Assembly (NCBI RefSeq): GCF_000526935.1
Contig: NZ_JAHA01000008.1
Location: 62,001-126,000, forward strand
DNA from: Butyrivibrio sp. FCS014
Lineage (GTDB): Bacteria > Bacillota > Clostridia > Lachnospirales > Lachnospiraceae
Direction of reading: 5' to 3'
DNA: 64,000 nt
The first letter of the stretch is position 1, and every line of letters begins with the position of its first letter. This document shows, piece after piece, positions 35,760-45,410 of this stretch. The position numbers were made by a program, and so were the translations under genes. The notes below the pieces were generated by a model. It worked only from the letters and a program-made list of their open reading frames with translations, ran no database searches and was not told the DNA's origin.

Positions 35760-36869
35760 TTAGTTTGTGATTGTCTGCTCTGTCTCTTTGTCGAATACGT
35801 GGATCTTCTCAACATCGAATGCAAACTTAACCTTGTCGCCGGGTCTTGCTGTTGTACGAGAATCAACTCTTGCTGTGATAGGGAACTCAGCGAGATCGAA
35901 GTACAGATAAACTTCTGCACCAAGAAGCTCGTATACGTTGATTGTTGACTCGAATACAGCCTTGGATGTGTTAACAACCATCTCGGAATCATCAACATCC
36001 TCAGGACGGATACCGAATGTAACAACCTTTCCAGCGTAGCCGCCATCGATAAGCTTCTTAGCCTTTGCAGGAGGAAGCTCGATGAGCTGATCAGCGATCT
36101 TAAGGGAAGCCTTGTCACCGTTAACAACAACTTCAGCATCAAGGAAGTTCATCTGAGGTGATCCCATGAATCCTGCAACGAAGAGGTTGCCGGGCTTGTC
36201 ATAGAGGTTCTGAGGTGTATCAACCTGCTGAACAACACCGTCCTTCATAACTACGATTCTGGTACCAAGAGTCATAGCCTCTGTCTGGTCATGTGTAACG
36301 TAGATGATGGTTGTGCCCAGTCTCTGGTGAAGCTTAGCGATCTCTGTTCTCATCTGAACACGGAGCTTAGCATCAAGGTTTGAAAGAGGCTCGTCCATAA
36401 GGAATACCTTAGGGTTACGAACGATAGCACGTCCCATAGCTACACGCTGTCTCTGTCCACCTGAAAGAGCCTTAGGCTTACGATCAAGGAGCTTCTCAAG
36501 GTCAAGGATCTTAGCTGCGTTTCTAACCATTGTATCGATCTCGTTCTTAGGAACTTTTCTAAGCTTAAGTCCGAAAGCCATGTTATCATAAACTGTCATG
36601 TGGGGATACAGAGCGTAGTTCTGGAATACCATCGCGATATCTCTGTCCTTAGGCTCTACATCGTTAACAACTCTGTCACCGATCTTAAGTGTACCTGAAG
36701 AGATATCCTCAAGTCCTGCGATCATACGAAGTGTTGTTGACTTTCCACATCCTGAAGGTCCTACGAAAATAATGAATTCTTTATCCTGGATCTCAAGGTT
36801 GAAATCCTTAACAGCCTCGAAGCCGTTGGGATAAACTTTTGTTACATGCTCAAGTGATAAACTTGCCAT
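35760..36869 (-). CDS. msmX: Sugar ABC transporter ATPase, MsmX/UgpC type (shared ATPase)
   Basis: 369 residues from the ATG at 36869 (AGGAGG 10 nt upstream; an earlier ATG is too close to it). It has Walker A GPSGCGKST, Q-loop QNYALYPHM, signature LSGGQRQR, Walker B VFLMDEPLSNLD and a C-terminal MalK-type OB fold that contacts permeases. This is the multi-sugar ATPase that energises several carbohydrate transporters in trans. The two permease pairs or binding proteins in this window have no ATPase of their own, so it probably serves them. A -10 TATACT lies upstream, with no clear -35. Confidence 0.93.
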   Translation of the reverse strand: MASLSLEHVTKVYPNGFEAVKDFNLEIQDKEFIIFVGPSGCGKSTTLRMIAGLEDISSGTLKIGDRVVNDVEPKDRDIAMVFQNYALYPHMTVYDNMAFGLKLRKVPKNEIDTMVRNAAKILDLEKLLDRKPKALSGGQRQRVAMGRAIVRNPKVFLMDEPLSNLDAKLRVQMRTEIAKLHQRLGTTIIYVTHDQTEAMTLGTRIVVMKDGVVQQVDTPQNLYDKPGNLFVAGFMGSPQMNFLDAEVVVNGDKASLKIADQLIELPPAKAKKLIDGGYAGKVVTFGIRPEDVDDSEMVVNTSKAVFESTINVYELLGAEVYLYFDLAEFPITARVDSRTTARPGDKVKFAFDVEKIHVFDKETEQTITN

Positions 36870-37080
36870 ACCAATCATTCCTCCTAAAATAAGTGAATAA
36901 ATCTTACACGCTAGATTAAAGTATAGACATTTGCCTGTTTATTGACTATTCACTATTTTCACAAAGATTTAATTTTTCATTAGCCAATCTGACAAGAAAA
37001 CCTGTGACTAATGTGGGTAATCTCAATGTTGACGAATAATCCAAAATATCACTGTGCAATTTGCCCATTGCAAAAATCCG

Positions 37081-38514
37081 TCAAAATGATAGTCGCCCGG
37101 CTCCCTGCTGACGCGCTCTTGTAAGTGCGCGCCTTCCGGACTCTATCAAATCTCTGGCATTCCGGCCTCCGTTAGGGAAAAGAACCGCTCCCGCATTGAC
37201 TTCCAGATCACTTACTTCGCTTCCTGATGTGGCGTCATGAAGGAAGAGCTGCATCTCATCAGTCTGCTTTCTGACATCCTTCTCGTCACCGACTCCCTTC
37301 AGGAATACTGTAAACTCACTGTCTCCCGTCCTGCCAATTACATCCGTTGATCTGAATCCGGATTTTAATCCTCTTGCAAATTCACGGAGCTGATCGTTGA
37401 ATTGTGCCGATCCTTTTTCATTGATTCTGTCTCTTGTAATATTAGTGCCGATAACAAACAGCATTCCCTTATTATCCGCTCCCTCAGCCGTGTAGCTGTC
37501 GATTTCCTTAAGAGTCTCTTCGCCTGTCAGCAGTCCTGTTATTATATCCGTCTCATGCTCGGCGGCCGCTTTTCTGCCTGCAGACTTTTGGATGGCGTCC
37601 GCAACCAGATTTGCAAGAAGCACCAGAAGAACAAACGCCACTGAGATCAGTACCATGGCAGCACAAAATCTGTAGCCCGGTTCCATGCTCCTTCCAACCA
37701 TGGTATTCATCTGCCCTTTGCTGATGAGCACAATGCAGCCGCCGTTAGCCGATTGCAGTGGCACAACTATGGTATAGCCGTAATTCGGAACTTCTGTCAT
37801 TAATACATTCTTTTGGGAAATGGCGAGTTTGACTGTATCTTTGGAAAGTGACGGCGGGACTTTGTCCCAGATGGAGCTTGATCTTGCAGGAACCCTTTCA
37901 AAGCCTCTGGAACATATGATATCGCCGCTAAGACCTATGATCGCCTGACCGTCTGCCAGGTATTTCTCCCGGAACAGCTGCTCACTGATGGTTTTCACCG
38001 GAAGATATGCAACAAGAAAGCCTCTTGTCTGACCGGAAAACTTGGCGCTGTACACAATCATGATCTCGGCAATGGAGCTCTGAACATCTCTGGGAAGCAC
38101 CATTCCGGATCCGCCATTGGCATAGTCCGAAGACAGCTCGGCAAAGTAACTCTCATTACTGACATCAACGTCCCTGTTGTTCATATCAAAGCCTTTGCCG
38201 TTCTGATCGCAGATGATGGCATAATTGACTGAGCTCTCCTCAAGAATGTTCTCCAGCATGTACACCAGCTGGCTTCTGTTATCGTCCATTCTGAGTTTGC
38301 TCATGATATTGCCTGTGGCATAGACAACAGATGTGGAATTGCTGATATCCACATCTATCTTTCTGAGTTCATCCTCAACTTCGAGGGCTATCTGCGTCTC
38401 TTTTGCATAAACAAGCTCATCCCGTATTGCATTCAGATAGGTCACGATAGCAACAGCCACCGCGATCATGCAGATAATCATTGGAAAAAACCACCTTAGA
38501 TGTGATCTCTTCAT
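37081..38514 (-). CDS. Membrane sensor with degenerate GGDEF domain
   Basis: About 477 residues from the ATG at 38514 (GAGG 5 nt upstream, overlapping the yesL stop). A transmembrane helix (~10-30), a dCache-like extracytoplasmic region (~35-285, including ESSVNYAIICDQNGKGFDM and RGFLVAYLPVKTISEQL), a second helix (~288-312) and a C-terminal GGDEF-type domain. The active site reads GRTGDSEFTVF instead of GGDEF, so it cannot make c-di-GMP in the usual way. It may bind c-di-GMP or GTP as a receptor. It is coupled to yesL. Confidence 0.8.
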   Translation of the reverse strand: MKRSHLRWFFPMIICMIAVAVAIVTYLNAIRDELVYAKETQIALEVEDELRKIDVDISNSTSVVYATGNIMSKLRMDDNRSQLVYMLENILEESSVNYAIICDQNGKGFDMNNRDVDVSNESYFAELSSDYANGGSGMVLPRDVQSSIAEIMIVYSAKFSGQTRGFLVAYLPVKTISEQLFREKYLADGQAIIGLSGDIICSRGFERVPARSSSIWDKVPPSLSKDTVKLAISQKNVLMTEVPNYGYTIVVPLQSANGGCIVLISKGQMNTMVGRSMEPGYRFCAAMVLISVAFVLLVLLANLVADAIQKSAGRKAAAEHETDIITGLLTGEETLKEIDSYTAEGADNKGMLFVIGTNITRDRINEKGSAQFNDQLREFARGLKSGFRSTDVIGRTGDSEFTVFLKGVGDEKDVRKQTDEMQLFLHDATSGSEVSDLEVNAGAVLFPNGGRNARDLIESGRRALTRARQQGAGRLSF

Positions 38515-38521
38515 GTGCACC

Positions 38522-39295
38522 TCACTGATCTTCTTCGTCGATCTTCTTTATGGCATTGTCGAGCTCTTCCTCTTCAGAGAGCTCAGCCTCCTTAGGTTCA
38601 AATTTTTTGAATGTCTCACTGTATAAAAACGCGCACAGATATCCCGGTCCGGCAAAGCCAAAAAGGAACAGGATAGGTACGACTTTGTAATCCATAAGAT
38701 AATACAAAACAAAGGGAAGAAGTGTCACGATTGCCATGGCAATGGTCTTGGGAAGTGCCAGTATAGCCATGAGGAACGCATTCTTGATGGTCCCGGGAAT
38801 CGTGTTAACAAACTTTGCCAGCAGCGGGAAAATGTACAGGGATGCCAAGTACAGAATAAGTGACACAGCAAAAAGGATGTACTTGTAAACCACTGCGTTC
38901 CCTTTCATGATCAGGTAATCCATCAGCAGGATTCCGCCTGCCGCAAACATGATAACCATGAGGATCATTCCCTGCACAAAGTTCTCCTTGAAGGACTTGA
39001 AGAAAGTTTTTGTAACATAGCTCTCCTCATCTCTTACAATCTTAAGGAGCACGAAGTGCATGCCTGTGAGAGCAGGTCCCAGGGGAATCGATGCGATGAT
39101 ACCAAAGAGCCAGGCATATAAAACGTAGTTAAAAGCAAACTCCTGCTCCCCCATCAATATCGGTCCCAGCATAAAAAACTGCTCTACTAAAAGCGGAAGT
39201 GCAAAGACCAGCGTAAGCACGTTGATCCACATCACATCTGCCATTTTGGTAAGCCCCCTCATAAGCGGACTGTCCAGATCAAAAATTCTTCCCAT
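38522..39295 (-). CDS. yesL: YesL family (DUF624) membrane protein
   Basis: 257 residues with about six transmembrane helices. The start MGRIFDLDSPLMRGLTKMADV and conserved polar positions between helices fit the YesL/DUF624 family, which is often found beside sugar ABC transporter genes and whose function is unclear. It follows the GNAT gene by 21 nt and precedes the degenerate GGDEF sensor, so the three are likely one transcript. An acidic C-terminal tail (ELSEEEELDNAIKKIDEEDQ) is cytoplasmic. Confidence 0.83.
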   Translation of the reverse strand: MGRIFDLDSPLMRGLTKMADVMWINVLTLVFALPLLVEQFFMLGPILMGEQEFAFNYVLYAWLFGIIASIPLGPALTGMHFVLLKIVRDEESYVTKTFFKSFKENFVQGMILMVIMFAAGGILLMDYLIMKGNAVVYKYILFAVSLILYLASLYIFPLLAKFVNTIPGTIKNAFLMAILALPKTIAMAIVTLLPFVLYYLMDYKVVPILFLFGFAGPGYLCAFLYSETFKKFEPKEAELSEEEELDNAIKKIDEEDQ

Positions 39296-39316
39296 AATTC
39301 AACAAAACTCCTTGTA

Positions 39317-39817
39317 TTACTGTCTGTTTAATTTCAGCTCCATGGGATAATACCGTATTCCGTCGGTTGTAGTCTCCGGAGCCGTATCACAAAATCCCCT
39401 TTTGTGATAAAAGCCTGTGGCATAAGGCGCAGCATTTACTGTCAGCGAATCCACGCCCTCTTCTGCCAGAGCGTACTCGCTCACATACCGTAAAAGAGCC
39501 GTGGCTACCCCGCAGCGATGGTAATTCCGGTCCACAAACAAAAGAGAGATATGCTTCTTCTCACGCAAAGAAAGCATACCCACATATTTGTCTTCCTCCA
39601 CTGCCACAAACAGCTGATAGTGCCCGGCCACAAACATCTTCCGCAGCATATCGTCGGTGATAAACTTGCGGAAATTATCTATTCCCTCCTGAGAATAGTC
39701 AGGGGCGTTAAATCTTACGAAGGTTTCCCACGCAAGCTTCATCGCCCCGTCCCAGTCAGAATGGTAAGCGCATCTTACCATTATTTTTGAAGTGTCAATT
39801 TTTGGCTCCACTCTCAA
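39317..39817 (-). CDS. GNAT-family N-acetyltransferase
   Basis: 166 residues in the longest frame, which begins at a TTG; an ATG at 39781 (MVRCAYHSDWDGAMK) is the more usual GNAT start but has no strong ribosome site. Acetyl-CoA-binding features are present: LLFVDRNYHRCGVATALLRYVSEYA (motif A with R/QxxGxG/A variant) and a C-terminal FYHKRGFC. It likely acetylates a small amine. The start region overlaps the upstream hydrolase stop by about 23 nt. Confidence 0.85.
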   Translation of the reverse strand: MRVEPKIDTSKIMVRCAYHSDWDGAMKLAWETFVRFNAPDYSQEGIDNFRKFITDDMLRKMFVAGHYQLFVAVEEDKYVGMLSLREKKHISLLFVDRNYHRCGVATALLRYVSEYALAEEGVDSLTVNAAPYATGFYHKRGFCDTAPETTTDGIRYYPMELKLNRQ

Positions 39818-40745
39818 TCACTTTCTTGATCCACTCATACTGGTCAGCATAAACCTGCTCCCTGCCAATCTCCTGCTGAAGCTCGTGACGAAGTCCGTCA
39901 TAAAGTTTAAGCTCAACGTCCTTGATCTGCAGATCATTCTTGTAGATGTTGTAGAGCTTTTCAGGTCCCTCACCGTAGTTGCCTACAGGGTCTTCCTTAC
40001 CTGCTGTGATCAGGATGTGGAGATCCTTGGGGATATCCTCCATCTTGTCTGTATCCTGAACTCTCTTAAGAAGCTCAGCCATTGTCTTGAATCCGTTTAA
40101 GGTGAAGACAAAGTTGCAGGCAGGATCAGCAATGTATTTGTCAATGCTGGCTTCGTTGTGTGAAAGCCAGTCAAAGGGAGTCCTGGGATTGTCAATCCTC
40201 TTGGTATAGTTCTTAAAGGCCATGTTGTTAACCATGGTTGAACGATACTTCTCTCCCATAAGAACGGAAAGGAAGTTTACAAGTCCTCCAAGGCTCTTAA
40301 CAGTGCCGTTTGGCATAAAGGCTGTTCCCTGAATGATGGCGCCTTTGATACCTGTGCCGTATCTTGTTATATATTCTCTTGCCACAAAAGAGCCGAAACT
40401 GTGTCCCAGAATCAGACACGGAATTCCGGGATACTCTTCCTGTGTCATCTTTTTAAGCCTGTGAGCATCTCTTACAAGAACTGTAGCAGGATCGTTTTTG
40501 CAGAAATATCCATAGGTACCCTTCTCGCCGACAGATCCGCCGTGTCCAAGATGGTCGTTGCCGATTACGATAATGCCTTTCTCAGCCAGGTAATTTGCAA
40601 ATTCATCGAAGCGATCGATGTACTCCTGCATTCCGTGGATGATCTGCACGATTGCAATAGGCTCACCTTCAGGAATCCACCTAATAGCATGAAGCATTGT
40701 CTGTCTGTCTCTTGATTTGTAAGTCAGTTCCTCTTTGCGTACCAT
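39795..40745 (-). CDS. Alpha/beta hydrolase, monoacylglycerol-lipase-like
   Basis: 316 residues of the S33/monoglyceride-lipase type: N-terminal IVQIIHGMQEYIDRFDEFA, nucleophile Ser in ILGHSFGSF (~130), acid Asp in ITAGKEDPVG and His in YDGLRHELQQE. No signal peptide or membrane helix is seen. It probably cleaves short or medium acyl esters. It lies 74 nt after metG in the same direction and overlaps the GNAT gene. Confidence 0.88.
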   Translation of the reverse strand: MVRKEELTYKSRDRQTMLHAIRWIPEGEPIAIVQIIHGMQEYIDRFDEFANYLAEKGIIVIGNDHLGHGGSVGEKGTYGYFCKNDPATVLVRDAHRLKKMTQEEYPGIPCLILGHSFGSFVAREYITRYGTGIKGAIIQGTAFMPNGTVKSLGGLVNFLSVLMGEKYRSTMVNNMAFKNYTKRIDNPRTPFDWLSHNEASIDKYIADPACNFVFTLNGFKTMAELLKRVQDTDKMEDIPKDLHILITAGKEDPVGNYGEGPEKLYNIYKNDLQIKDVELKLYDGLRHELQQEIGREQVYADQYEWIKKVIESGAKN

Positions 40746-40819
40746 TTGGAAATCCCTCCCATAAGAATTATGTATATATATATAATACTACAGATTTATC
40801 CGCTTTGGTCCACTTATTA

Positions 40820-42862
40820 TCAGCAGATCTCAGCTCCGGCAGGCATATCTTTTTCGGGAACCATAAGAGAAAGGTTACCCTCGGCATCCTCTGCGCAAAG
40901 CAGCATACCCTCGGACAATACTCCGGCAAGCTTTGCAGGCTTTAAGTTCACAAGAACCATCACCTTCTTGCCCACCATCTCCTCAGGTGAGTAGTACTTT
41001 CTGATGCCTGATACGATCTGCTTGACCTGGCTTCCGATCTTGACCTGTGAGCACAGAAGCTTCTTGGATTTCTCAACAGCTTCGCACTTAATGATCTCGC
41101 CAACCTGGAACTGCATTGTTCCAAAGTCGTCAAAAGAGATCTCGTCCTTGGCCGGAATATCTATCTCAGCCTTCTTGTCCTCATCATCGGCCTTGGCTTC
41201 AGGTGCGGGAGCAGGGGCAAGACCTGCCTTTGCAAGATTGATGGCTGCAACTCTCTGAGACTCCTCAAATTCTGCCTTCTGCTTTTTTGTGATCTCTGCT
41301 GCCTTCTCAAGAACATCCTTGAGATCCTTCCTTGCAAAGAGCATCTCGGGATTCTCGGTAACCTTTGTTCCGTTCTTTACAAGACCAAACTCGCCAAGCT
41401 GATCGAAATCTCTGTCGGGAGCGGAAAGCTGCTCTTTGATCTTCTCTGCAGTCTCGGGCATAAAGGGATCAAGGAGAGCCGCACCGATGGAAATAGCCTC
41501 CACCAGATTGTAAAGGACTGTTGAAAGCCTGTCCTTCTTGCTCTCATCCTTACCAAGGATCCAGGGCTCGGTTTCATCAATATATTTGTTGCATCTCTTA
41601 AAGAGTGTGAATATCTCGGTCAAAGCATCAGCTACTCTGAGCTCGTTCATCTTGGCTTCTACCTTGTCGTAGCATGCGCAGGCCACAGCCTTAAGGTCGT
41701 CATCCACCGGCTCTTTTACCCCGGTATCTGCAACCACGCCACCAAGATACTTGTTGCTCATGGCGATGGTCCTGTTTACAAGGTTACCCAGAGTATTGGC
41801 AAGATCTGAGTTAAAGCGCTCCACAAGAAGCTCCCAGGTGATCACACCGTCGTTGTCAAAGGGCATCTCGTGAAGAACGAAGTATCTTACGGGATCAACG
41901 CCGAAGAGGCTTACAAGGTCGTCGGCATAGATAACGTTACCCTTGCTCTTACTCATCTTCTCACCGCCCTGCAGAAGCCAGGGATGTCCGAATACCTGCT
42001 TGGGAAGAGGCTCCCCAAGGGCCATCAGGAAGATGGGCCAGTAAATTGTATGGAAGCGGATAATATCCTTACCGATAAGGTGAAGGTCCGCAGGCCACCA
42101 CTTCTTGTATTCTTCGCTGCTGTTGCCGTCCGCATCATATCCGATACCGGTAATATAGTTTGTAAGGGCATCAAGCCATACATATACAACGTGCCTGTCA
42201 TCAAAGTCTACAGGAATTCCCCATTTAAAAGAGGTCCTGGAAACGCACAGATCCTGAAGTCCGGGAAGAAGGAAGTTGTTCATCATCTCGTTCTTGCGGG
42301 ATACGGGCTGGATAAAGTCAGGGTGAGTGTTGATGTGCTCTATAAGTCTGTCTGCGTATTTGCTCATCTTGAAGAAGTAAGCCTCTTCCTCAGCGGGATG
42401 AACAGGGCCGCCGCACTCAGGGCACTTCCCGTCAACAAGCTGAGACTCCGTGTAGAAAGCCTCACACTCTGTACAGTACATTCCCTTATAAGAGCCCTTG
42501 TAGATATCGCCCTGATCGTAAAACTTCTTGAATATCTTCTGAACCTGCTTAACGTGATCCTCGTCAGTGGTTCTGATAAATCTGTCATAGGATGTGTCCA
42601 TGAGATTCCAAAGACCCTTAATGGTGTCGGAAACCTGGTCTACAAACTCCTTGGGGCTTGCACATCCTGCCTCAATGGCTCTGGTCTCAATCTTCTGTCC
42701 ATGCTCATCTGAGCCTGTCTGAAAGTGAACATCAAAGCCGTCTCTTCTCTTATATCTTGCGATAGCATCAGCCAGCACGATCTCATAGCTGTTTCCGATA
42801 TGAGGCTTGCCTGAGGTGTATGCTATAGCGGTTGTAATATAGTACTTGCCTTTATTCTGCAT
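40820..42862 (-). CDS. metG: Methionyl-tRNA synthetase
   Basis: 680 residues from the ATG at 42862 (AAGGA 10 nt upstream); a longer frame adds 18 residues with no support. The HIGH-like motif is YTSGKPHIGNSYE, the zinc knuckle is CTECEAFYTESQLVDGKCPECGG, and the KMSKS loop is KMSKSKGN. A C-terminal tRNA-binding (EMAP/Arc1p) domain begins near FGTMQFQVGEI and a charged Ala/Lys linker precedes it. It charges tRNA-Met. It starts 33 nt after the map stop. Confidence 0.96.
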   Translation of the reverse strand: MQNKGKYYITTAIAYTSGKPHIGNSYEIVLADAIARYKRRDGFDVHFQTGSDEHGQKIETRAIEAGCASPKEFVDQVSDTIKGLWNLMDTSYDRFIRTTDEDHVKQVQKIFKKFYDQGDIYKGSYKGMYCTECEAFYTESQLVDGKCPECGGPVHPAEEEAYFFKMSKYADRLIEHINTHPDFIQPVSRKNEMMNNFLLPGLQDLCVSRTSFKWGIPVDFDDRHVVYVWLDALTNYITGIGYDADGNSSEEYKKWWPADLHLIGKDIIRFHTIYWPIFLMALGEPLPKQVFGHPWLLQGGEKMSKSKGNVIYADDLVSLFGVDPVRYFVLHEMPFDNDGVITWELLVERFNSDLANTLGNLVNRTIAMSNKYLGGVVADTGVKEPVDDDLKAVACACYDKVEAKMNELRVADALTEIFTLFKRCNKYIDETEPWILGKDESKKDRLSTVLYNLVEAISIGAALLDPFMPETAEKIKEQLSAPDRDFDQLGEFGLVKNGTKVTENPEMLFARKDLKDVLEKAAEITKKQKAEFEESQRVAAINLAKAGLAPAPAPEAKADDEDKKAEIDIPAKDEISFDDFGTMQFQVGEIIKCEAVEKSKKLLCSQVKIGSQVKQIVSGIRKYYSPEEMVGKKVMVLVNLKPAKLAGVLSEGMLLCAEDAEGNLSLMVPEKDMPAGAEIC

Positions 42863-42894
42863 TGCCGTAACATCCTTCCTGATATATGTGCCAT

Positions 42895-43770
42895 TTAGTG
42901 ACACAAGATTTCGCATCCGGTCTCTGTAACCAGAACCTCAACCTCCCACTGGGCGGAGGGCTTGAGATCTGCGGTGTACACAGTCCAGTCATTTTCTTCA
43001 TCAATAAATATCTCGTCGGTTCCCATATTTACCATGGGCTCGATGGTGAATACCATACCGGGCACCATCAGCATTCCTGTTCCGGGCTTGCTGACATGGC
43101 TTACATAGGGTTCCTCATGGAATTCATTGCCGCAGCCGTGGCCACCAATCTCCTTGACAACGGTATAGCCGTTATCCAGCGCATGCTGATGAACGGCGTG
43201 TCCCATGTCTCCGATCTGTGTCCAGGGAATAACAGCCTTGATTCCTGCTTCCATACACTCCCGGGTTACATCGACAAGGCGTTTCTTTTCGGGAGAGACC
43301 TCGCCGATGCAAAACATTCGTGATGAATCCGAAAAATAACCGTCCAGAATGGTGGAACAGTCAACATTTATGATATCTCCCTCCTTGAGGATAATATCCT
43401 CTGAAGGAATTCCGTGGCATACCTCTTCGTTAATGGAGGTGCACACGCTCTTGGGAAATCCCTGATATCCCAGGTCTGCGGGAATTCCGCCCATCTTGGA
43501 GGTGACATCGTTTACAATATCGTCGATCTCCTGGGTGGACATGCCTGCCCTGATCTTGTCTCCCACTTCATCAAGCACCGCCATGTTGATAACGGCACTC
43601 TTCTTGATCCCCTCAATATCCTTCTCGGTCTTAAGGAGTTTTCTGCTGGGCACCAGAATTCCCTGATGCTCAAAACCTATTATCTTGTCGTCAAACGCTG
43701 CGTGGCAGCTCTTGTATTTCTTGCCGCTTCCGCACCAGCAAATATCGTTTCTGTCTAATCTTTTATACAT
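42895..43770 (-). CDS. map: Type I methionine aminopeptidase with N-terminal SEC-C motif
   Basis: 291 residues from the ATG at 43770 (GAGGG 5 nt upstream). The N-terminus carries a SEC-C zinc motif (CWCGSGKKYKSCH, residues ~10-22), then the pita-bread fold with metal ligands in DCSTILDGYFSD, GGHGCGNEFHEE and TIEPMV, and the last Glu in SAQWEVEV. It removes the initiator Met from new proteins. The SEC-C motif may help it reach ribosomes or SRP-like partners. Located before metG, a logical pair for Met handling. Confidence 0.95.
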   Translation of the reverse strand: MYKRLDRNDICWCGSGKKYKSCHAAFDDKIIGFEHQGILVPSRKLLKTEKDIEGIKKSAVINMAVLDEVGDKIRAGMSTQEIDDIVNDVTSKMGGIPADLGYQGFPKSVCTSINEEVCHGIPSEDIILKEGDIINVDCSTILDGYFSDSSRMFCIGEVSPEKKRLVDVTRECMEAGIKAVIPWTQIGDMGHAVHQHALDNGYTVVKEIGGHGCGNEFHEEPYVSHVSKPGTGMLMVPGMVFTIEPMVNMGTDEIFIDEENDWTVYTADLKPSAQWEVEVLVTETGCEILCH

Positions 43771-43803
43771 AAAAACCCTCTTTTTCCGATAAATACTCAA
43801 TAT

Positions 43804-43834
43804 ATAGTATGCTATCCCTAACCGTAAAAGTCAA
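43804..43834 (-). promoter_or_regulatory. Promoter upstream of map
   Basis: -35 TTGACT (43834-43829) and -10 TACTAT (43809-43804) with a 19-nt spacer, or CATACT with an 18-nt spacer. About 35 nt before the map start. Confidence 0.5.
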
Positions 43835-43873
43835 ATGACAGCACTGTTTTCGGGCTCTCCTTAAGTGCTTTTT

Positions 43874-45406
43874 TCAATAATGAACAGCCATTTTTGAGTT
43901 ATGAGGCTCGGGAACAGGGCTGTTTTGCCTGATGTAATCAATGAGAATATCAGGCATTTCCTCGGAATAAGTCCTGATGGTGGGGCTGTTTCCTATGCAC
44001 TCGTATCCACCGGTACCGGTAGCTCTGTAGTTGCTGGCAACCAGAGTGTACTCTTTGTCTTCCTCAAGTTCTGTTCCGTCCAGCTTCTTAAGTACAACTA
44101 CTCTCTCACCGACAGGTTTTGTCAGGTCGAACTCGTACCAGAGGTTGGCAAAAAAGTCATAGTTGTAATGTTCAACCTTTGGCTGCAGGAACACATTGGA
44201 GATGGCCACTTTTCCGGTTTCGGGGTCATAATCAAAATACTCCGCGCATCTCTCCAGAGCCTGCTTCAAAACTGCCTTTGTGACGCTCTTAACCTCCATG
44301 GTGTTGGAGAACTTGTAGATTCCAAGTACGTCTCTTATGGTTGTGCCCTTGTGAAGTCCCAATGGATCGTTGGAAAGTGATGTGCAGGAAAAGTCTGTAC
44401 CGGCAAACTTAAGCTGCGCTTCATTAAACAGGTCCGCAACCTTGCTGCCGTTCATGGCTATATCCAGCTTCTGCTCAACGGGAATCTCTTCCCAGATCTG
44501 TCCGATGGGCTCATCCAGCCACTTTTCAAGGTCTTCTGTCATCTGATCCATGAAGCTGTGGGCAGCCATTATTTCTTTTGCCCTCTCGCTCACTCCCTTT
44601 ACGGGAACAAGCTTTGAAGTGATGTTCCAGGCACCCTTGCTGCCTTCTGCCACAACCTCGGCATAAATACCGGCTTTATCCGGAGGCTGTACTCCGTGGG
44701 TTCCGGCGATGTCAACGCTCTCTATGGCAATATGCTGATGACCTGTAAGGATTATGTCAAAATCCAGCTCCCTGCAGATCTGGCAGGCCTGATTCTCCAA
44801 AGTACCGGACAGTCTTTTGCCGGTCTTAAGGTCCTCTTCAAATCCGCCGTGATAGATGCAGACCTTAAGGTCACATTTGTCCCGAAGGTTATCAAGCTCT
44901 TTCCTCAATGCCTCCACCGGGTCTGTCACAACCAGCTCAGTGAGGTTCTCTTTCTTTTCCCAGACATTTACAAATCCGGTCACGGCAGCGGTGATGCCCA
45001 CCCTTGTGCCGTCCTTCATGGTGTGTATCACGCTCTTTTTGATGCCAAGGGCGCCCCTCTTATCCTCAACATTGCAGCTGATGAGAGTGGCCTTCATCCG
45101 AGACACATAGTCCAGTATGGCATCGTAGCCGAAGTTGAAATCGTGGTTTCCCAAAGTGTAGTAATCAAGGCCCATGGCGTTGAAGCCTTCGGCCATGGGA
45201 TTGAAATCATACATATCCCTGTGGCTCAGATAGTAGGAGATAAGCGGCGTTCCCTGAAGGGTGTCTCCGCCATCAAGAATAAGTGTGTCATCGTCCTTTT
45301 CAATCTGTCCGGCAACACAAAATAGCCCCGTGTTCTCGGGGCCATTCAGTGCATAGTCAATGGGATATAAATGTCCGTGTGTATCTGTGGTAAAAATAAT
45401 ACGCAT
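43874..45406 (-). CDS. Intracellular 5'-nucleotidase/metallophosphoesterase (UshA-like)
   Basis: 510 residues with the two UshA domains but no signal peptide (starts MRIIFTTDTHGHLYPIDY), so cytoplasmic. Metal-binding motifs of the calcineurin-like domain are TDTHGH, GNHDFNFG and TGHQH; a C-terminal 5'-nucleotidase domain includes SLSNDPLGLHKGTTIRDVLGIYKFSN. It follows phnE by only 4 nt, linking it to the PhnDCE transporter. It could release phosphate from the imported compound or from a nucleotide intermediate. Confidence 0.88.
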   Translation of the reverse strand: MRIIFTTDTHGHLYPIDYALNGPENTGLFCVAGQIEKDDDTLILDGGDTLQGTPLISYYLSHRDMYDFNPMAEGFNAMGLDYYTLGNHDFNFGYDAILDYVSRMKATLISCNVEDKRGALGIKKSVIHTMKDGTRVGITAAVTGFVNVWEKKENLTELVVTDPVEALRKELDNLRDKCDLKVCIYHGGFEEDLKTGKRLSGTLENQACQICRELDFDIILTGHQHIAIESVDIAGTHGVQPPDKAGIYAEVVAEGSKGAWNITSKLVPVKGVSERAKEIMAAHSFMDQMTEDLEKWLDEPIGQIWEEIPVEQKLDIAMNGSKVADLFNEAQLKFAGTDFSCTSLSNDPLGLHKGTTIRDVLGIYKFSNTMEVKSVTKAVLKQALERCAEYFDYDPETGKVAISNVFLQPKVEHYNYDFFANLWYEFDLTKPVGERVVVLKKLDGTELEEDKEYTLVASNYRATGTGGYECIGNSPTIRTYSEEMPDILIDYIRQNSPVPEPHNSKMAVHY

Positions 45407-45410
45407 TTAA

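Noticed and set aside
36870..37080. A riboswitch upstream of the MsmX-type gene
   Set aside because: The region has one weak hairpin and a -10 box but no recognisable aptamer fold.
41870..42712. A 280-codon plus-strand frame opposite metG
   Set aside because: Antisense to the conserved metG core; no ribosome site or known motif.
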